From Quillaja saponaria (lineage: Eukaryota > Streptophyta > Magnoliopsida > Fabales > Quillajaceae): 64,000 nt of DNA. A program made the position numbers and the translations under genes. Positions 22,251 to 34,925 of the stretch are shown one piece after another. Positions within the stretch are counted from its first letter, which is position 1. Each line of letters opens with the position of its first letter. The notes under the pieces were generated by a model. That model was not told the origin of the DNA. It saw only the letters and a list, made by a program, of their open reading frames with translations, and did no database searches. The stretch spans positions 19,406,001 to 19,470,000 of the forward strand of contig CM055607.1 of NCBI GenBank assembly GCA_029379385.1, given 5' to 3'.

Positions 22251-22357
22251 GGCGACAACAGAAATTGTACTAGCTTCATGTTTGATGTAATTTATGTGAA
22301 GGTAGAGCTTGTTGTGCTTCTGTCTTAAATTGTAAAGAAAAAAGAAATATCATTATT

Positions 22358-22699
22358 TGATGCTATTGGGCTTATGGTCTATAAGCCTATTATGATTAAA
22401 TTTTTTTGGTAAGTTGGTGTTGCCAAGATATTATATATAGTAGTACAAGAAGCAGAGAAAATGTGTAGCGTGTGTGCTATTTATTGTGATGTTTTTGGTG
22501 TGAGAAGAGTTATTGGTTGTAATCAGAATTTGGAATTGTGAGAAAAAAGAGTTGTGAGAGAGAGATTTATTGTAATCTTCTTTAATTGGTAGTGAAATTT
22601 CTTTTGTACCTTTACCTGTAATTTTTTTCTTAGTTAGAAGTTTTTCACGTTAAATATAATGTATTGTTTGTGTGATTGCCTAGTTGGGCTTTACCCTTA
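22358..22699 (+). repeat. 3' LTR of copia derivative
   Basis: About 342 bp, homologous to the left LTR but with an added internal stretch (about 22466-22545) that contains GTGTGTGC and two GAGAAGAG-like pieces. Confidence 0.7.
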
Positions 22700-23946
22700 C
22701 TTGTCTTGCATCATAACATCAAGAACACAAATTTTGAAGCACTTTTTATCGTGATCATGATACTAACGAGATAAACAAAATGAGAAATTAAAGAAACAAT
22801 GTTTTTTTACTTGCCTACTTGGAATCCAAAAGTAAAACAGTAGTTTACGTTGACCAGCACTCTTTTTTTCTCAACTTTATAAATAAATTATAGAAAATAA
22901 AATTCTCTCTTCTGAGAAAAACATTAGTGGGTTTGAAGTTTTGATGCCGTAAAACACATGCAAACTGCTTGCATATGGCTGTCGAACTCTTTCCCACTAC
23001 TTTTTTGTGTGCTTGCTATGCAGCATGTGATCCCCATTTCAGTTAGTCTATAACTTTTTTTTCTTTTGGTAATAATAAGTGTAATAACTTTCCACTGAGC
23101 CAGTTACCTTGCAATACCAAAATGGAACAGGGATCTAATTGCTGTGAATGTACTTGAATCTTCTAGAATCACCTTATGAAGCCCAGACTCTAGCCCATAC
23201 GTAGAGTCTGATACCAACTATTATTCTAGCCAGCTAGTAACATCACAACATGCATGTGTCTTTTATAACAGGTGGGATCTAAAAGTTCGTGAAGAAAAAA
23301 ACTGAGTCGCATGTATAAATATGGAGACTGCTAATGGCTTCAGAACTCAGATGCAAGATGGGATAGTGGACGCATGTTTCTTCCATTTAGCAAAACAATC
23401 TTGTGAACAATGTATTTATATACATATATATATTAAAGGCACAAGCACAAGGGACGCCAAGACTGAAAAAAAAATAAAAATAATAACAGAGTATGACCAA
23501 ATAAATAAATAAATAACAGAGTATGACCAAATTGAAGAAGTAATTTTTTTTTTCTTCTGGTTTAGCAAGTAGTTATAATCCGGGCTAGTTTATCCATTGA
23601 GAAACCTCTTTGATATGTTATGTCATGACTGTAAAATTAATGATTATTTGCTTCTTACGCGTCAACTCCTTAGATTACATATCAAACAATTATAATAAAT
23701 GGTAAGTTTTAACTAATAAGCTATCAAATACAATTTTTAATCAGTTCTAAGAGGTCTAGTATGTGTTTCCAAATAAGTTATAATTGGAGATTGAGTTATA
23801 TGAAAATAGGAATGTTGACCGATTGAGATCTAATCTATTCTTGATTCGAGAATAACGCAATCTTATTCGATTTTGACACAAAATAATGCGACCCAATTCG
23901 ATTTGGTTAACTGGCTAGTTTTATGGGCAAACCTTGAACCAAATTT

Positions 23947-23980
<34 letters not shown>

Positions 23981-26640
23981 AAAACCATGATTGTTGATTA
24001 TGATTTAGATAGAAAATATATAATTGTATGACCAAAAACAAAAAGATTTCTTTTCAAATGATAGAGTTATTCTCTAACTAAAACAACCAAGTAATGATCT
24101 ATATCAATCATACAAGATTATAGGTAATTGAATTCCTTAAATTAAGCAAAAAATAATACGAAATCCATAGTTTTTTTCTTTTAGTCAGCTTCTTTAAAAT
24201 TTTTCATATTCTATTATGTTTTATTTGTTTTATTGTATAAACTTGTACAAATTTATAAAGTGTCATAGGTTACATACCCTAGTCAATTCATCAGGCCTCT
24301 AAAAAAAAAGGGAAATAAAAATAAAATAGCGGATATAAATCCACCCTATCTAAAATATGTGTATTCTAATCCGACACGATCAGACATGAAATTCGTGAGT
24401 CATTGAGAGAGAAAAAATACAATGAATTGGGTTGGACTGGGTGACCCGAGATGAGAGAACCGAGTTTCATTATAAAGTGGCAAACACAAAGTATTGAGTT
24501 GGAGTCAGCTAGTTAGTTGGACCTTTTTTTTAGATACCTCTTTTAGCATCGGTTAGTAAATGATGGATGTGACCCATTTTCTTGGTTACATTAGTTAATC
24601 TTTTATTATTTTTTTATTTTTTCCTGAATGACTTAATTAATGTTATGACGGTTGAGTGTTCAGCTTTTTAATGTGGCTTCAGATATGGGATTTGAGCCTC
24701 GCATGTCTTATTTGTCGAAGCCATCTATTCTACTGAGAAACAGAGGACGATGATAACATGGATTCCCATCTTCATAATTTGTCTTACTTTATATCCTCTA
24801 CTACTATGTTGACAAAAATCAATTTTAATGCTCTGCCAATTAGATATATTGGTTATGGGATTTCATATTAATGTTTTAAATTTTTTCAATTTGAAGTGAT
24901 AAATAATTTTAACTACAGTGAAAATTAATAATAAACGAACATGATAAATTAACATTTCATTTAACTGAATTTTTTTTTTCTTTTATCTAAAATCTCAAAC
25001 TCATTGAAGTTTTTAATATAGAAAACTAGGGGAATATTCTAGGAATGAAGCACTAAGATGCATTATATACCTAGCTAGGGGAATATGCTAACGATTGAAT
25101 ATTATCTAATAGGATGTGTATTTCATTATTTAGAACCCTTTTCCTTATTATTGAAGGAAATTTTATTGCCTCAGTAAGTTATAGTCCATCTCACGTAATC
25201 ACAAGCTTTAATGGTTTTTCTCATGTATGCATAGGTATACACTACTTTATTTTTTTGGCTGAGCTAAAGTATATACCACAATTGATTCTCTAGAGGAGCC
25301 TCAGTATTTTTATAAAATTATTGGAGTGCACGTTCTTTTTCCTATTGTGGAAAGAACAATGTTGCTTCGATATTGGTGGAGCTGGATATATTAAATTCTA
25401 AGCAATTAAGATGTGCTTTTGCTATTGAATAAAGGGAAGAGACAAAATCTGAGGATCAGAGGATTGGGGTTATGTGGTGTTAAACAGATTATGAAAAATA
25501 ACAAAGTGAAAGAAGACTAAGAGTATATGGTTCCACTATCAATAATTTTAAGAGGCTAAAACCTTGGCAGTTCGGAACCAGCCAAAACACTTGTACATAC
25601 AAAAAGCCTAGAGCCTGCAGGGAGTTGGTTCATATATAACTACTCCCACAAAAAGAATTTATTAGTATTTTCAAATTGAGAACAACTTAAACAAAATGTA
25701 AGAGGCTGCTTGTCCCACAATTCAAGCAAGCATGTGTTAGTGCTCATACTCTGTAGGTCACTTACTCTCTCGTGGTACACACTGATAAACATTTATTAGT
25801 TATGCCATTGGGTTCTGTTTTTCTGGAAGGGTTAAAGATTGGATGGCAACAAATTGTAGCCCAGCAGTTTGTCCTTTATCAGTTGATTTTTTAATTTTCC
25901 ATATAAGCAATAGTCATTGTCATCCAGTCCTTTTTGTTGTTTTAGGCTTTCAGCATCTATGGACCTATGGTGTATTACTATTAGGCACCATGCTTTTTCT
26001 GCAATGGATGCAGAAAAAAAAGAGGTGCAGCTGTAAGCCTGTAATTACTTCATCTTTCTTTGGTGTTTTTTTTTTGTGAGGATTTGCACCTTTTAGAGAG
26101 TGGCTTACGTTCTACATCAACCCAATTGAACTTGAAAAGTTTATATCTTGCAAACATAGCAAAGCACTTTTCACTATGACAGAGCATCATTCTCTATGCC
26201 ATAGCTATCTTTCCATGTTTCTGGACTCTAAAATTGAAAAATCATAAATTGTAATCTGATATTTGTTTCAAGTACTTCTTTGTGGATTCTCTTTATGACT
26301 TTACAGTGATAACTCAAATGCTAAATAGAACATACAAATGTTTCAAAGAGAGAGCGGGGGAGACAAAAAAGAGAGCACCAAGTTAAGCTCAAATGAATTA
26401 TCAAGTCAGTAGCTTTTATTGTGGTTTTTCTGCTAAGCCCGCAAATGACAGCTAGCAGAACCTGTTACAAGAGTCAAGGGACCAATTAAAGAGAAAGATT
26501 TGAAAATAGAACTCCTTCTCTTTACAGAATACCATATCACAAGTGTAGTGTGACAAATTAATCATATCATTGCTGACTATCTTGCTCAACATTACAACTT
26601 ACCGATTAGCATAGAAACTGAGTAACTAATGCTAGTTTCT
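22700..26640. other. Intergenic region downstream of the ALMT gene
   Basis: No gene is supported. A (TA)n tract lies at about 23950-23978. Short frames such as the one at 25843-26079 show no motif or codon bias that I trust. The last 300 bases would hold the ALMT 3' flank. Confidence 0.5.
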
Positions 26641-26641
26641 T

Positions 26642-26647
26642 AATTTA
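26642..26647 (-). terminator. Possible polyadenylation signal of the ALMT gene
   Basis: AATAAA on the minus strand lies directly after the stop codon. Plant signals are loose and other A-rich sites lie further downstream, so this is only a candidate. Confidence 0.3.
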
Positions 26648-29128
26648 TTAACAAATATTTACAGTTTCATCCGTTGGCTGGGGTTTTGGTGCCTGTGGAA
26701 TCTCCTTTGTTTCTGCTGAAACTGTATTTGTCTCATGCACTGTAATTGCAACATGGGTGCAATCATTATCCAAAACAGGTTTTATACTTCCACGATGAAG
26801 TAGGTGTGGCTTCTCTGATGATACATTGGATTTTTCTACATATTTGAAATGTGCTAGGTGAGAAAGCTCATTAACAGCTTCAGAAATTTTTTCCACACAC
26901 TTGGTGGTTTCTATAAGAATTGAAGCAACTGTAGCAATTGGAACCATGGCTAGGAGGTTTGCATCTTTCAATGAAGCAGCTCTCAGTGCATTGTTAAGGT
27001 CGTTTACTGTGGTTTTAGAACGTTCTATGTGGGGATTTGCAGCAGACGGGTCTGTCATTGTTTTGATTGCCGAGGAAAGTACTCTTAAGGCCTTGCAGCA
27101 TTCTGAACTCATCTTTGTGCATGGTTCTTGAACTTTTCTTTTGAACTCTAAAGCTGACTGATAGGAAAAATGTAAGTTGTACAATGTTAAAAATAGAGCA
27201 TAAAAAACTTAAAATGTAACTGATACACTTAATGTAAGTTACAAGCTTTTCGGAGTTCAAAATATTCAAAAATGTAAAACATATATACAAGGCTGAGTAT
27301 AATAGTGTAGGGTCTATACTAATCAAAAAGTTGTGTTACAATTGGAATTTGGAAGCAGAGGATGAGAAAGGCTAGGAAAGGGATTTAAATAGTGCAGAAC
27401 ATTTGGATATGTGAAATGGAGTCTGAATAAATTCAACTTTCCGGTACTTTGGCATGTCAAAGATTAAAAATTGTCTAAAGTAATGTGGTTCTACCAATTT
27501 TGCAACCTCCATTTGGGAAAAAGAATACACGCTGTGTAGTCTACTTTAGGTATTGGCAGAGTATAGGCATATAGAAAGAATGCTGTCGTAGTACCTGGAC
27601 ATCAGAGTTAATATAGCCATTAAGAGCTTCAATCTGATAGGCACATTCCCTAACAAGTGCCCCAATCCTCAAGTACTGTTTCCAAGGATGCCGAAGGAGA
27701 AAACGACCATGTCCTGGTTCCCACCTTGCAAAATTTGCCTGTTGAAAGTGTTGCATAGAATCAATATTCAATATAACTTGAAGGAAAAAAGTTGAATACT
27801 TCTAAGCAGATCACTAGAGAATTTCTGCTGAGATTCAGATAAAGTGAAGTTCGTGCCAGATGAAAGATTAACGGGGAGAGAGAAAGTTAAAATGGCATTA
27901 CTCAATTCTCACCAAGGATTCTTCACTGCCTTTTGAATTGAGGACACTCTTATATCCCTGAAGAAATGACTTTCCATCCTTAGATGCCAATGGAATTTGT
28001 TCATCCTCAGAGAATTGGAAATAGTCACCTTCAAATCCTGTGATCATTGCCTTTAGAAGTTTAGACATCATTATAAAACTTGAGACACAAGAAATCCAGT
28101 GTTTGAGTATAGTGATTATGTATACCTTCTAGGTAATTGGCTAGTTTTTCTACATTGGAAGCTACCAAGTTGTGAAGGTCTTGGCCTGCCCACACTGGAC
28201 AGACAAAGACAGAAATGACTATGCAGGTGGCTCCACCTACTAAAATTGTTGAAAGTCTTTGATGGGCAAGTTCTAAGATTTTCTCAACCCGGTACGCTGA
28301 GACCGATACCAAACTGAATGTCAATATAAAAATCACGACACCATAATCATATCTTGCCTTGATACGAGGTAAAAATCGCGAAAATGTAGACCCTGAAGCT
28401 GCAAACACAAGTAACTTAATAACTAAATTATGGAAATAGACCATAATAAAATGTTGAAAATATACAAGTAATGTTTGGCTGTAAATGTAGGGAAATATAT
28501 GCTTCTTCCTCTTTGTTTAGTTCTGTAAGTACCTAGTATGAAGACGAGGAATCCAAGAATAATAGGTTCTCCTTTTTGTCCAAAGAGAGTTGCTAAGTGC
28601 TGAGCTCCAACCCCTAAAGTACCAGCTAACAATGTTGCAAAAGTTCTATTTAAACTTTTGCTGAGGGTAGCACCTGTACAAAGATACAAATTATTTGAGT
28701 AAGTTATAACTCGGAAGAGGCGTTGCATTGGGTCCATGTGAACAATAAGTAAAGATTTTGTTGAGTTTTAAGCATAACTTACCTACGGTGAATTCGAACA
28801 CTACCACTACTGTTAGAACAGCCCACACTCCCGCAACCCCAAAACCATCATAGAGAGGCCTCCAGTAATATAATAAGGATACAAGTGTGAGAGCTATTCC
28901 AACTTTTAGGGAGTGAGTTACTCTTCTGGGGTCATCTTGTCCAATTTTTTTTATGCTCTTTGCAAAATTAATAATCTTCGACATGGATTTCTTAGGCAAG
29001 GCCTTAAGGTAGTCCCACCCACGAGGGAAAATTCCAGCCTTTACTTGACTTGCTGACTCAACCTCCATAGCTATGAAACTTTTGGACAGAACTGAGGAGA
29101 GAGTGTTTCCAAAGTTAAAAGAGTACAA
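26648..29128 (-). CDS. Aluminium-activated malate transporter (ALMT family), six exons
   Basis: Membrane anion channel family that moves malate and other anions across plasma or vacuolar membranes. Exons: 29128-28783, 28673-28533, 28398-28126, 28037-27913, 27738-27595 and 27157-26648, all with GT-AG borders and frames that join. Key segments: '[20 protein letters not shown]' and '[19 protein letters not shown]' (exon 1), '[16 protein letters not shown]' (2), '[20 protein letters not shown]' (3) and the family hallmark '[13 protein letters not shown]' (5), then a soluble C-terminal tail. About six membrane segments lie in exons 1-3. Starting at Met 29068 ('MEVESASQ') gives 492 residues, at 29128 gives 512. 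I prefer 29068 because it matches the usual N-terminus of the ALMT2/7/8/10-type clade. Family certain, clade inferred. Confidence 0.92.
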
Positions 29129-29205
29129 GATGGTTCGCTTTTTCCTCCAAGTAATTTGAGAGGGACGATGGTTGAAATGCTTGGAAGGAAAATGCCTTTA
29201 AGAGT

Positions 29206-29217
29206 CTATATTTATAG
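29206..29217 (-). promoter_or_regulatory. TATA box of the ALMT gene
   Basis: The minus strand reads CTATAAATATAG, about 140 bases upstream of the preferred start codon at 29068 and the only good TATA box in that interval. A 5' UTR of about 110 bases would follow. Confidence 0.6.
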
Positions 29218-31468
29218 GAAGAAAACTTAAGTGCTTCTCAAGAATTTTATATTAGAATATTACATGTGTTGCTGTCTTTTCTAAGGGGAGAGGGACAAAG
29301 ATTTTCTGAGTAAAGGAGTTTCAGAGGGTGGCTGACTAAGGTTTTACTTGGATCAAGAGCTTGTAACATATTATAGTATTACATGGAGAAGCCCATCACT
29401 GGAAAAAAAGTTATAACTTTGTAAGAGTTCAGCCCACTAATTTGAACGAGGTACCATTCTCAAGAAAAGTAAAAGAGAAATGAAAAGGGCAGAAAGTGAG
29501 AAAGAGAAGGTATAGTTTCCCTGTACCATGAAAGTGGCACTTTTGAGTTTTGACTGCACAAAGGAAGCCAGATAATTTCTTAGAAATCCATTCGATCGAT
29601 TAGTTACTCCAGGTTACTTTTAAATCAATGTAAAAGTTCATGGTGTTTGCATGTTTGAATTGTTTGGCTCAGAAAGTGGAAAAATGATGAAGCATTAAAC
29701 AAGAAGTGGTAATAAAATAGTTATAAACTCTTTGGAAAGAATCTCATGAACCAATTGGATTTAAAGGAAACAATAAACAATGTGTTACTTAAAAAATTTA
29801 CCCACTCGAGATCAGAGAGAGTAGCAGAAATAAACAAAAGATTCCTACGGCAAGTTCTAGGATTATTAAATAACTTCTAGTGGCTACAAATGCTCTATTA
29901 TGTTGTCAGTTAGCAGCTTTATAAGCTGACTTGAATTCTCTGATCGCATCAACTGCTTCTACCTGGTAGAAGTTTAGCTACCTGACATTACAGGCTTACA
30001 GAGAAAATCAATTTAACTAATACCATCTCCCATTGGAAAATTCGTTGGCGGCAATTATCGAACTCATTTGGTCAAAGAGGTTTTTATAATTATACTACGT
30101 CAGATAAACTAATTTTCCCACAGGTTAAACTATTAAGTGAGAATTTATGATTAATAGGTTTATAATTTCTTACAAAGACAAAACATTATTCATAATATTG
30201 GCGATTGGATAGGGTGGAGGGGAAATTAACTTTTACTCAAATGGGACGGCTCTAATACAAAGCTTAAAGTATCAGTACCAGGTTCATGTATCCATGAAAA
30301 TGTTGTGTGGTATAACCTACAACGACAAAGAAATGCATAAGTAATTCAAAAATTGTGTGTGATGTCCAACAAAACTTAGTGTTTGCCTGCAGTGAATTAC
30401 AAAGAAAATAATGGAAATGAAAAAAGTTAGAAGAAACTCAGTCAGAAGTTCAGAACCATGCCCCCACTAAATACATAGTACACAATTTCATCTAGTTTAA
30501 AGGATGGAAATACCATCATCACACAATGGATATATATATAATCATGGTGACAACATGATGACAATGTAAAGTAGGATAAAGCAAAGGGAAAAGAGAAGAT
30601 GACAAGCAACTCAGAAATAGAATTATTAATAAATTGTAGCCAACAAACCCTCCATTTCATGTTTTAAGTATTTCCAATATTTTTATATTTATGTCTTCAC
30701 TTTAATCACAGTTTATTCTTCATTATCACCTTGAACTCATCTGATCAATGTAGCTCAACCATGCATGTACTAAATCAGTCACAGTGTCAGCAACCACTAG
30801 TGAGTAGGATCTGACTCAATCTTATACTCTGTTCTTCATATCTTCATCCTTAGCAGAAATTGTGACTAAATTCAACAAGAATTTTTTGTGGTCATGATAA
30901 TGGAAGGACTAGCGTAGTTGATGGATTGTGCGTGTGAAGTGTCTTCTCTTCTTCATGTAAAATAAAACATATATGCTGAATCCGAACTGACATTAGAATG
31001 GTACCATACTTTTCAAAATTTAACTCCGTAACACTAAAACTTTAGCCAGATTTGCTAAGTGTTTCAAACAACTTGTCAAGACACATAGGCAGGACTTCAG
31101 AAGGGGAAATAGTAGTGACATTCATAGGCTGGACTTTCAAAGGGGAAAACAGCAAAGCAAGCTAGTGCTTGTATATATTCTATCCCTTTGGTCTCCCGGA
31201 TTCTCATGCTAAACTTATCTGTCATTGATTTCCATTTAAGGTAATCCCAGATTAGATATAAACTTATGGAAATCAATGAATGACCTAAATCCACCAAGAA
31301 ATGGGGATGAATTCTTATTTACATATTGTCCCTTAGATGAAAAGTTTGAGGCTTTGCTTGCGCACAAACTATGGACAGTTGCAATATGAGAATATTTTTA
31401 TTTCTGTTAGTTTTGTGAAGAGAGTTGAATTGATTAGATAGTTAATTTAAGATTTGATTAGAATTATT
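29218..31468. other. ALMT upstream flank and intergenic DNA
   Basis: I see no gene, repeat boundary or RNA gene. A CATCATGTTGTCACCATGAT-type near palindrome lies at about 30541-30560. The rest is unremarkable AT-rich sequence. Confidence 0.5.
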
Positions 31469-31862
31469 TGTTAGAGATTTGATATTTGGGAAAGAGAATT
31501 TTAATATAAAAAAAAAAATATAATGACACAAAATCTGGAAGAAAATAATAGTTGTATTGTTAATTGAAAGAATACACAGAGCTTGTGAGTTTTTTCTTGT
31601 ACTTACTTAACTTCACAATAGGCCCTCAATGCCTATTTATAGGCATTGTCCACCGCCCTTGAATTTTCCACACTTCTCTAATTATTGCCGACATTAAATA
31701 CAATTATCTAGAGGGTTCCAAATAACGTGGCCAAGTAATACCTGCTTGCTGACCGACTTAGCTTTTTACAAGCTTTATCCAATTGTTGGTTAGCTACAGA
31801 CTTAACTAGATAATTCTAGGCTTATCTAATTTACATATTTATACAAATATATTATTTTAACA
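31469..31862 (-). repeat. 3' LTR of copia element
   Basis: 394 bp. In sense it starts TGTTAAAATA and ends CTAACA. It has a TATA-like CCTATAAATAGGC at about 31631-31643, which forms a short palindrome with the flanking GCCTATTTATAGGC. Confidence 0.85.
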
Positions 31863-31899
31863 CTCCTCCTTATACACTTATTCCCATACTCTGAGTAAT

Positions 31900-32640
31900 T
31901 CTCATAGTCATAAACTTTGTTCTTGAAAGTGTTTTAGTAAAAATGTTTGTAACTTGCTACTCTATTTTGCAGTACCTGGACTTGATCTCTTTGTTTTTCA
32001 TAGCCTTTCGTATCATATGATGCTTGATTGCTATGTGCATCGTCCTGTTATGAAACACTAGATTTTTAGTTCTAACAATAGTTGATTTATTATCATAAAA
32101 AATCTAAGTTGGATCATTTTATTTTTTACCCATATATTCTAATATTCTTCGATGCCATATAGATTGATTAGTTGAAGCTACGGCAGCTATGTACTCTATT
32201 TTGATGATGATTGTGCCATAAATTCTTGCTTTTTTGATGACCAAGAGAAGAATTCAAACCTTAGTGTGAAAGCATAGCTTGAGATACTCTTCAAATTAAT
32301 CATTCACTAATCTGGGCCAAAAACTATCAGTATATTTGAATAGTTTTGAGTTGTCAATAGGCTTGTAGTATATTCCATAATCTTTAGTACCTTGTAGATA
32401 TCTTAGAATTCTTCATGTGGCTCTATAGCAAATTTGTCTAGGCCTTTGCATGAATTTGTAGTGAACATTATATCAGGCCTTGTAGTAGTAAGATAAAGTG
32501 AGCTTCCAATAAGGCTTCTGTAGTGAGAGGCATTCGCTTTGTTAGCTCCATCATCATTTCTTAATTTTTCATTAGCGATTAGAGGAGTAGACATGGACTT
32601 GCAAGCCGTTCATAAATGAACTTCTTAGCAAAGTCTCTGT
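31900..32640 (-). pseudogene. Copia RNase H remnant
   Basis: It includes 'YRSLIGSSLYLTTTRPDIMF' (32594-32403), the highly conserved linker between copia RT and RNase H. Downstream pieces toward 31900 are frame-broken. Confidence 0.75.
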
Positions 32641-33340
32641 GTACTTCTTTTGTGATATAAATATTCATTCTTTTTCTTAGGTTATTTCGATGCCTAGAAA
32701 ATACTGTAGCAAACCCAAGTCAGTCATCTCAAAAGCTTTCATCATATTCTCCTTGAATTCTTGAATTATCTTCTCATTTTCCCTTATATAGATAAGATGA
32801 TCCACATATAGAGAAACTATGAAGGTGTCAGAGTTACCTTGGGTCTTTATGTATAGAGTTGGTTCATTCTTACTCCTCTTAAAAGCACAATCAGTATTCA
32901 TTGATGTGGGTATACTAGGCTCACACTGCTTGCTTTAGTCCATATAGAGCTTTCTTTAGTCTGTAGACTTTGTCTTCTTCTCCTTTTACCACAAACCCTT
33001 GTGGTTGCTCCATGTAAATCTCTTCTTCTAATACTCCATTTAGGAATGCAGATTTGACATTTAGTTGATGAATTCTCCATTCATTCCTTGTAGCTAGTGT
33101 AATTAAAGCTCGAATAGTATCCATTCGTGCAACAAGGAAAAAGTTTAGTTATAGTTGATACCTAGAAGTTGGGAGTAGCCTAGCAACCAATCTTGCCTTG
33201 TGTTTCTAAATTGAACCATTGAGGTTAAGTTTTGTTTTGTAGACTCACTTAACTCTAATGATCTCTTTTTCTTTCTGCCAGTCAACAAGCTTCCAAGTTT
33301 CATTTTTCTTGATCATTTTTAGTTCCTCATTCATAGCTTG
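32641..33340 (-). pseudogene. Copia reverse transcriptase, catalytic residues altered
   Basis: Two main pieces: 33124-32921 ('QLNVKSAFLNGVLEEEIYM', 'QGFVVKGEEDKVYRLKKALY') and 32901-32677 ('IVSLYVDHLIYI', 'FEMTDLGLLQYFLGIEI'). The family normally has QLDVKSAFLNG and YVDDL. Here both the first catalytic Asp (to Asn) and the second Asp of the YVDD box (to His) are replaced, so the enzyme would be inactive even without the frameshift between the pieces. Confidence 0.85.
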
Positions 33341-33849
33341 CATCCATTCTTCTTTCTTCGATGCTACTTAGAAGCATTTAGGCTCCAAGACAGTATATTT
33401 GCATGTTTCATTTATTTTATTAATTGGTCTCATTCTTCTTGGAGATGATTCTAAACTAGAACCTTCTTCAGAAGAAGATCTTGGTGACACTCGAGAAGTT
33501 GTAATTGCTTCGTTATCATCCTCAAATTCTTGTATTTGAGCTAGTGGTTAATGAATAGTTTATGGGATATTTTTTTTCTCAACTTTTTCTTCATTCTAAT
33601 TCCATGAAGCATTTTTGTCAAACTCTATGTATCAATTGATTACCAGCTTCTTTGTTTTTAAATTGTAGATTTTATAGCCTGTTAATTGAGTGCTATAATC
33701 CAAGAATATTCCTCTTTTGCTTTGTCATCAAGGTTTTTTTTTTTCTTTGACGAGGAATATCAATTTAGCATATGCAGCCAAAGACTCTGAGATGTTTTGC
33801 TGAAAGGCTTCTTACCACTCCAATCTTGACTTGGTGTTTTATTTTCAAC

Positions 33850-34330
33850 CGCTTTTGTTGGACTTCTGTTTAGTAGGTAGACAACGATATATACTGCTTC
33901 AGCCTAGAACTTCTTTGGAAGGCTTTTATCTCTTAGCATCGATCTTGCCATCTCCATTATGATTTTATTTTTCCTTTCAAAAACTCCGTTTTGTTCTCCT
34001 GCATACCCGATTATCATTTGATGCTTAACTTCTTCATCTTCAAAGAGCTTGTTGAATTCCTTATAGGTATGTTTAGTATCTCTATCACTCCTTAGCACTT
34101 TGATTTTATGACCGCTTTGTTTCTTCACAAAATTCTTGAATTTTCTAAATATTTTGAATACTTCAAACCTTTCTCGCATAAAGTAAACTTATGCCATTCT
34201 AGAATAGTCATCTATGAAGAGAATAAAGTACTTGTTTTGATTGTGCATAAGAGTTCCCATAGGACTACAGACATCCGTATGCATGAGCTTTAATGGTTTC
34301 TTGGCTCTTCATGTGCTTTCAGAAGGAAAT
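33850..34330 (-). pseudogene. Copia integrase core remnant
   Basis: The open piece at 34179-33904 has 'KVLRSDRDTKHTYKEFNKLF' and 'EQNGVFERKNKIIMEMARSM', i.e. the second Asp and the Glu region of the DDE integrase core. The first Asp region is in another frame upstream. The usual 'PQQNGV' stretch appears as 'GEQNGV'. Confidence 0.8.
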
Positions 34331-34439
34331 GATTGCCTTCTTTATTTTTCGAGCATGAAGGCTTCACAAACTCCTTCAACTTCATTTATGCTTAGGAAAT
34401 CTCGCATCATTTTCTTTTGATAGAGAATCTTAAAAGTTA

Positions 34440-34925
34440 AAATGTCCAAATCTTCTATGCCACAACCACAAATCTTAAATTTGAAGCTTTCATGGTTATA
34501 TTTGGAGCATACATCTACTAGAGTGAAAAATTTCTATTTCTCATATTTACTCGGACTATCTCCAAGGGTTTTATTAATTTTATCATATATCGTGCAAGTA
34601 TCTCCTTCAAAGTGTAGTATATGGCCATGTTCCATCAACTGACCAACATTTACTAAATTTTGTGCTAAACTGGGAACTAAAAGGATATATTTAATGAACT
34701 TTATACCTTTTATAGTCTCGACAGTAACAGTACCTTCCCTATTTCATCAATACAATGGTCATCTCCTAATTTAACTATAGATCTGTATGATGTGTCGAGC
34801 TTTGAGAAGACACTTTTGTTTGGTGTCATGTGATTGCTACATTCACAATCAATGAGCTAAGTAACATCACTCTTCTCAGATACAGCTTAACATATGTAGA
34901 ATGTATTTTCTACGTCTTCGCGCTC
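34440..34925 (-). pseudogene. Copia protease and pre-integrase remnant
   Basis: Near 34850-34810 the frame reads 'LIDCECSNHMTPNKSVF', the copia protease start in which the usual D-S/T-G appears as D-C-E. Further scraps match the spacer before integrase. Stops are frequent. Confidence 0.6.

Larger units (their letters stand above)
20564..22699 (+). mobile_element. Ty1/copia deletion derivative
   Basis: Two LTRs (20564-20846 and 22358-22699) enclose a gag gene and part of the protease and pre-integrase region. Integrase, RT and RNase H are missing. A degenerate primer site (TTGATAGCATAGC, 20848-20860) follows the left LTR, and a purine-rich tract (AAAGAAAAAAGAAAT, near 22335-22349) precedes the right LTR. 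Non-autonomous and decayed. Confidence 0.8.

Noticed and set aside
23200..23216. Inverted tRNA-Met primer-like site (GTCTGATACCAAC)
   Set aside because: No LTR on either side, so probably chance or an unrecoverable relic.
25843..26079. 78-codon frame with hydrophobic stretches
   Set aside because: Isolated, no splice partners, no family pattern.
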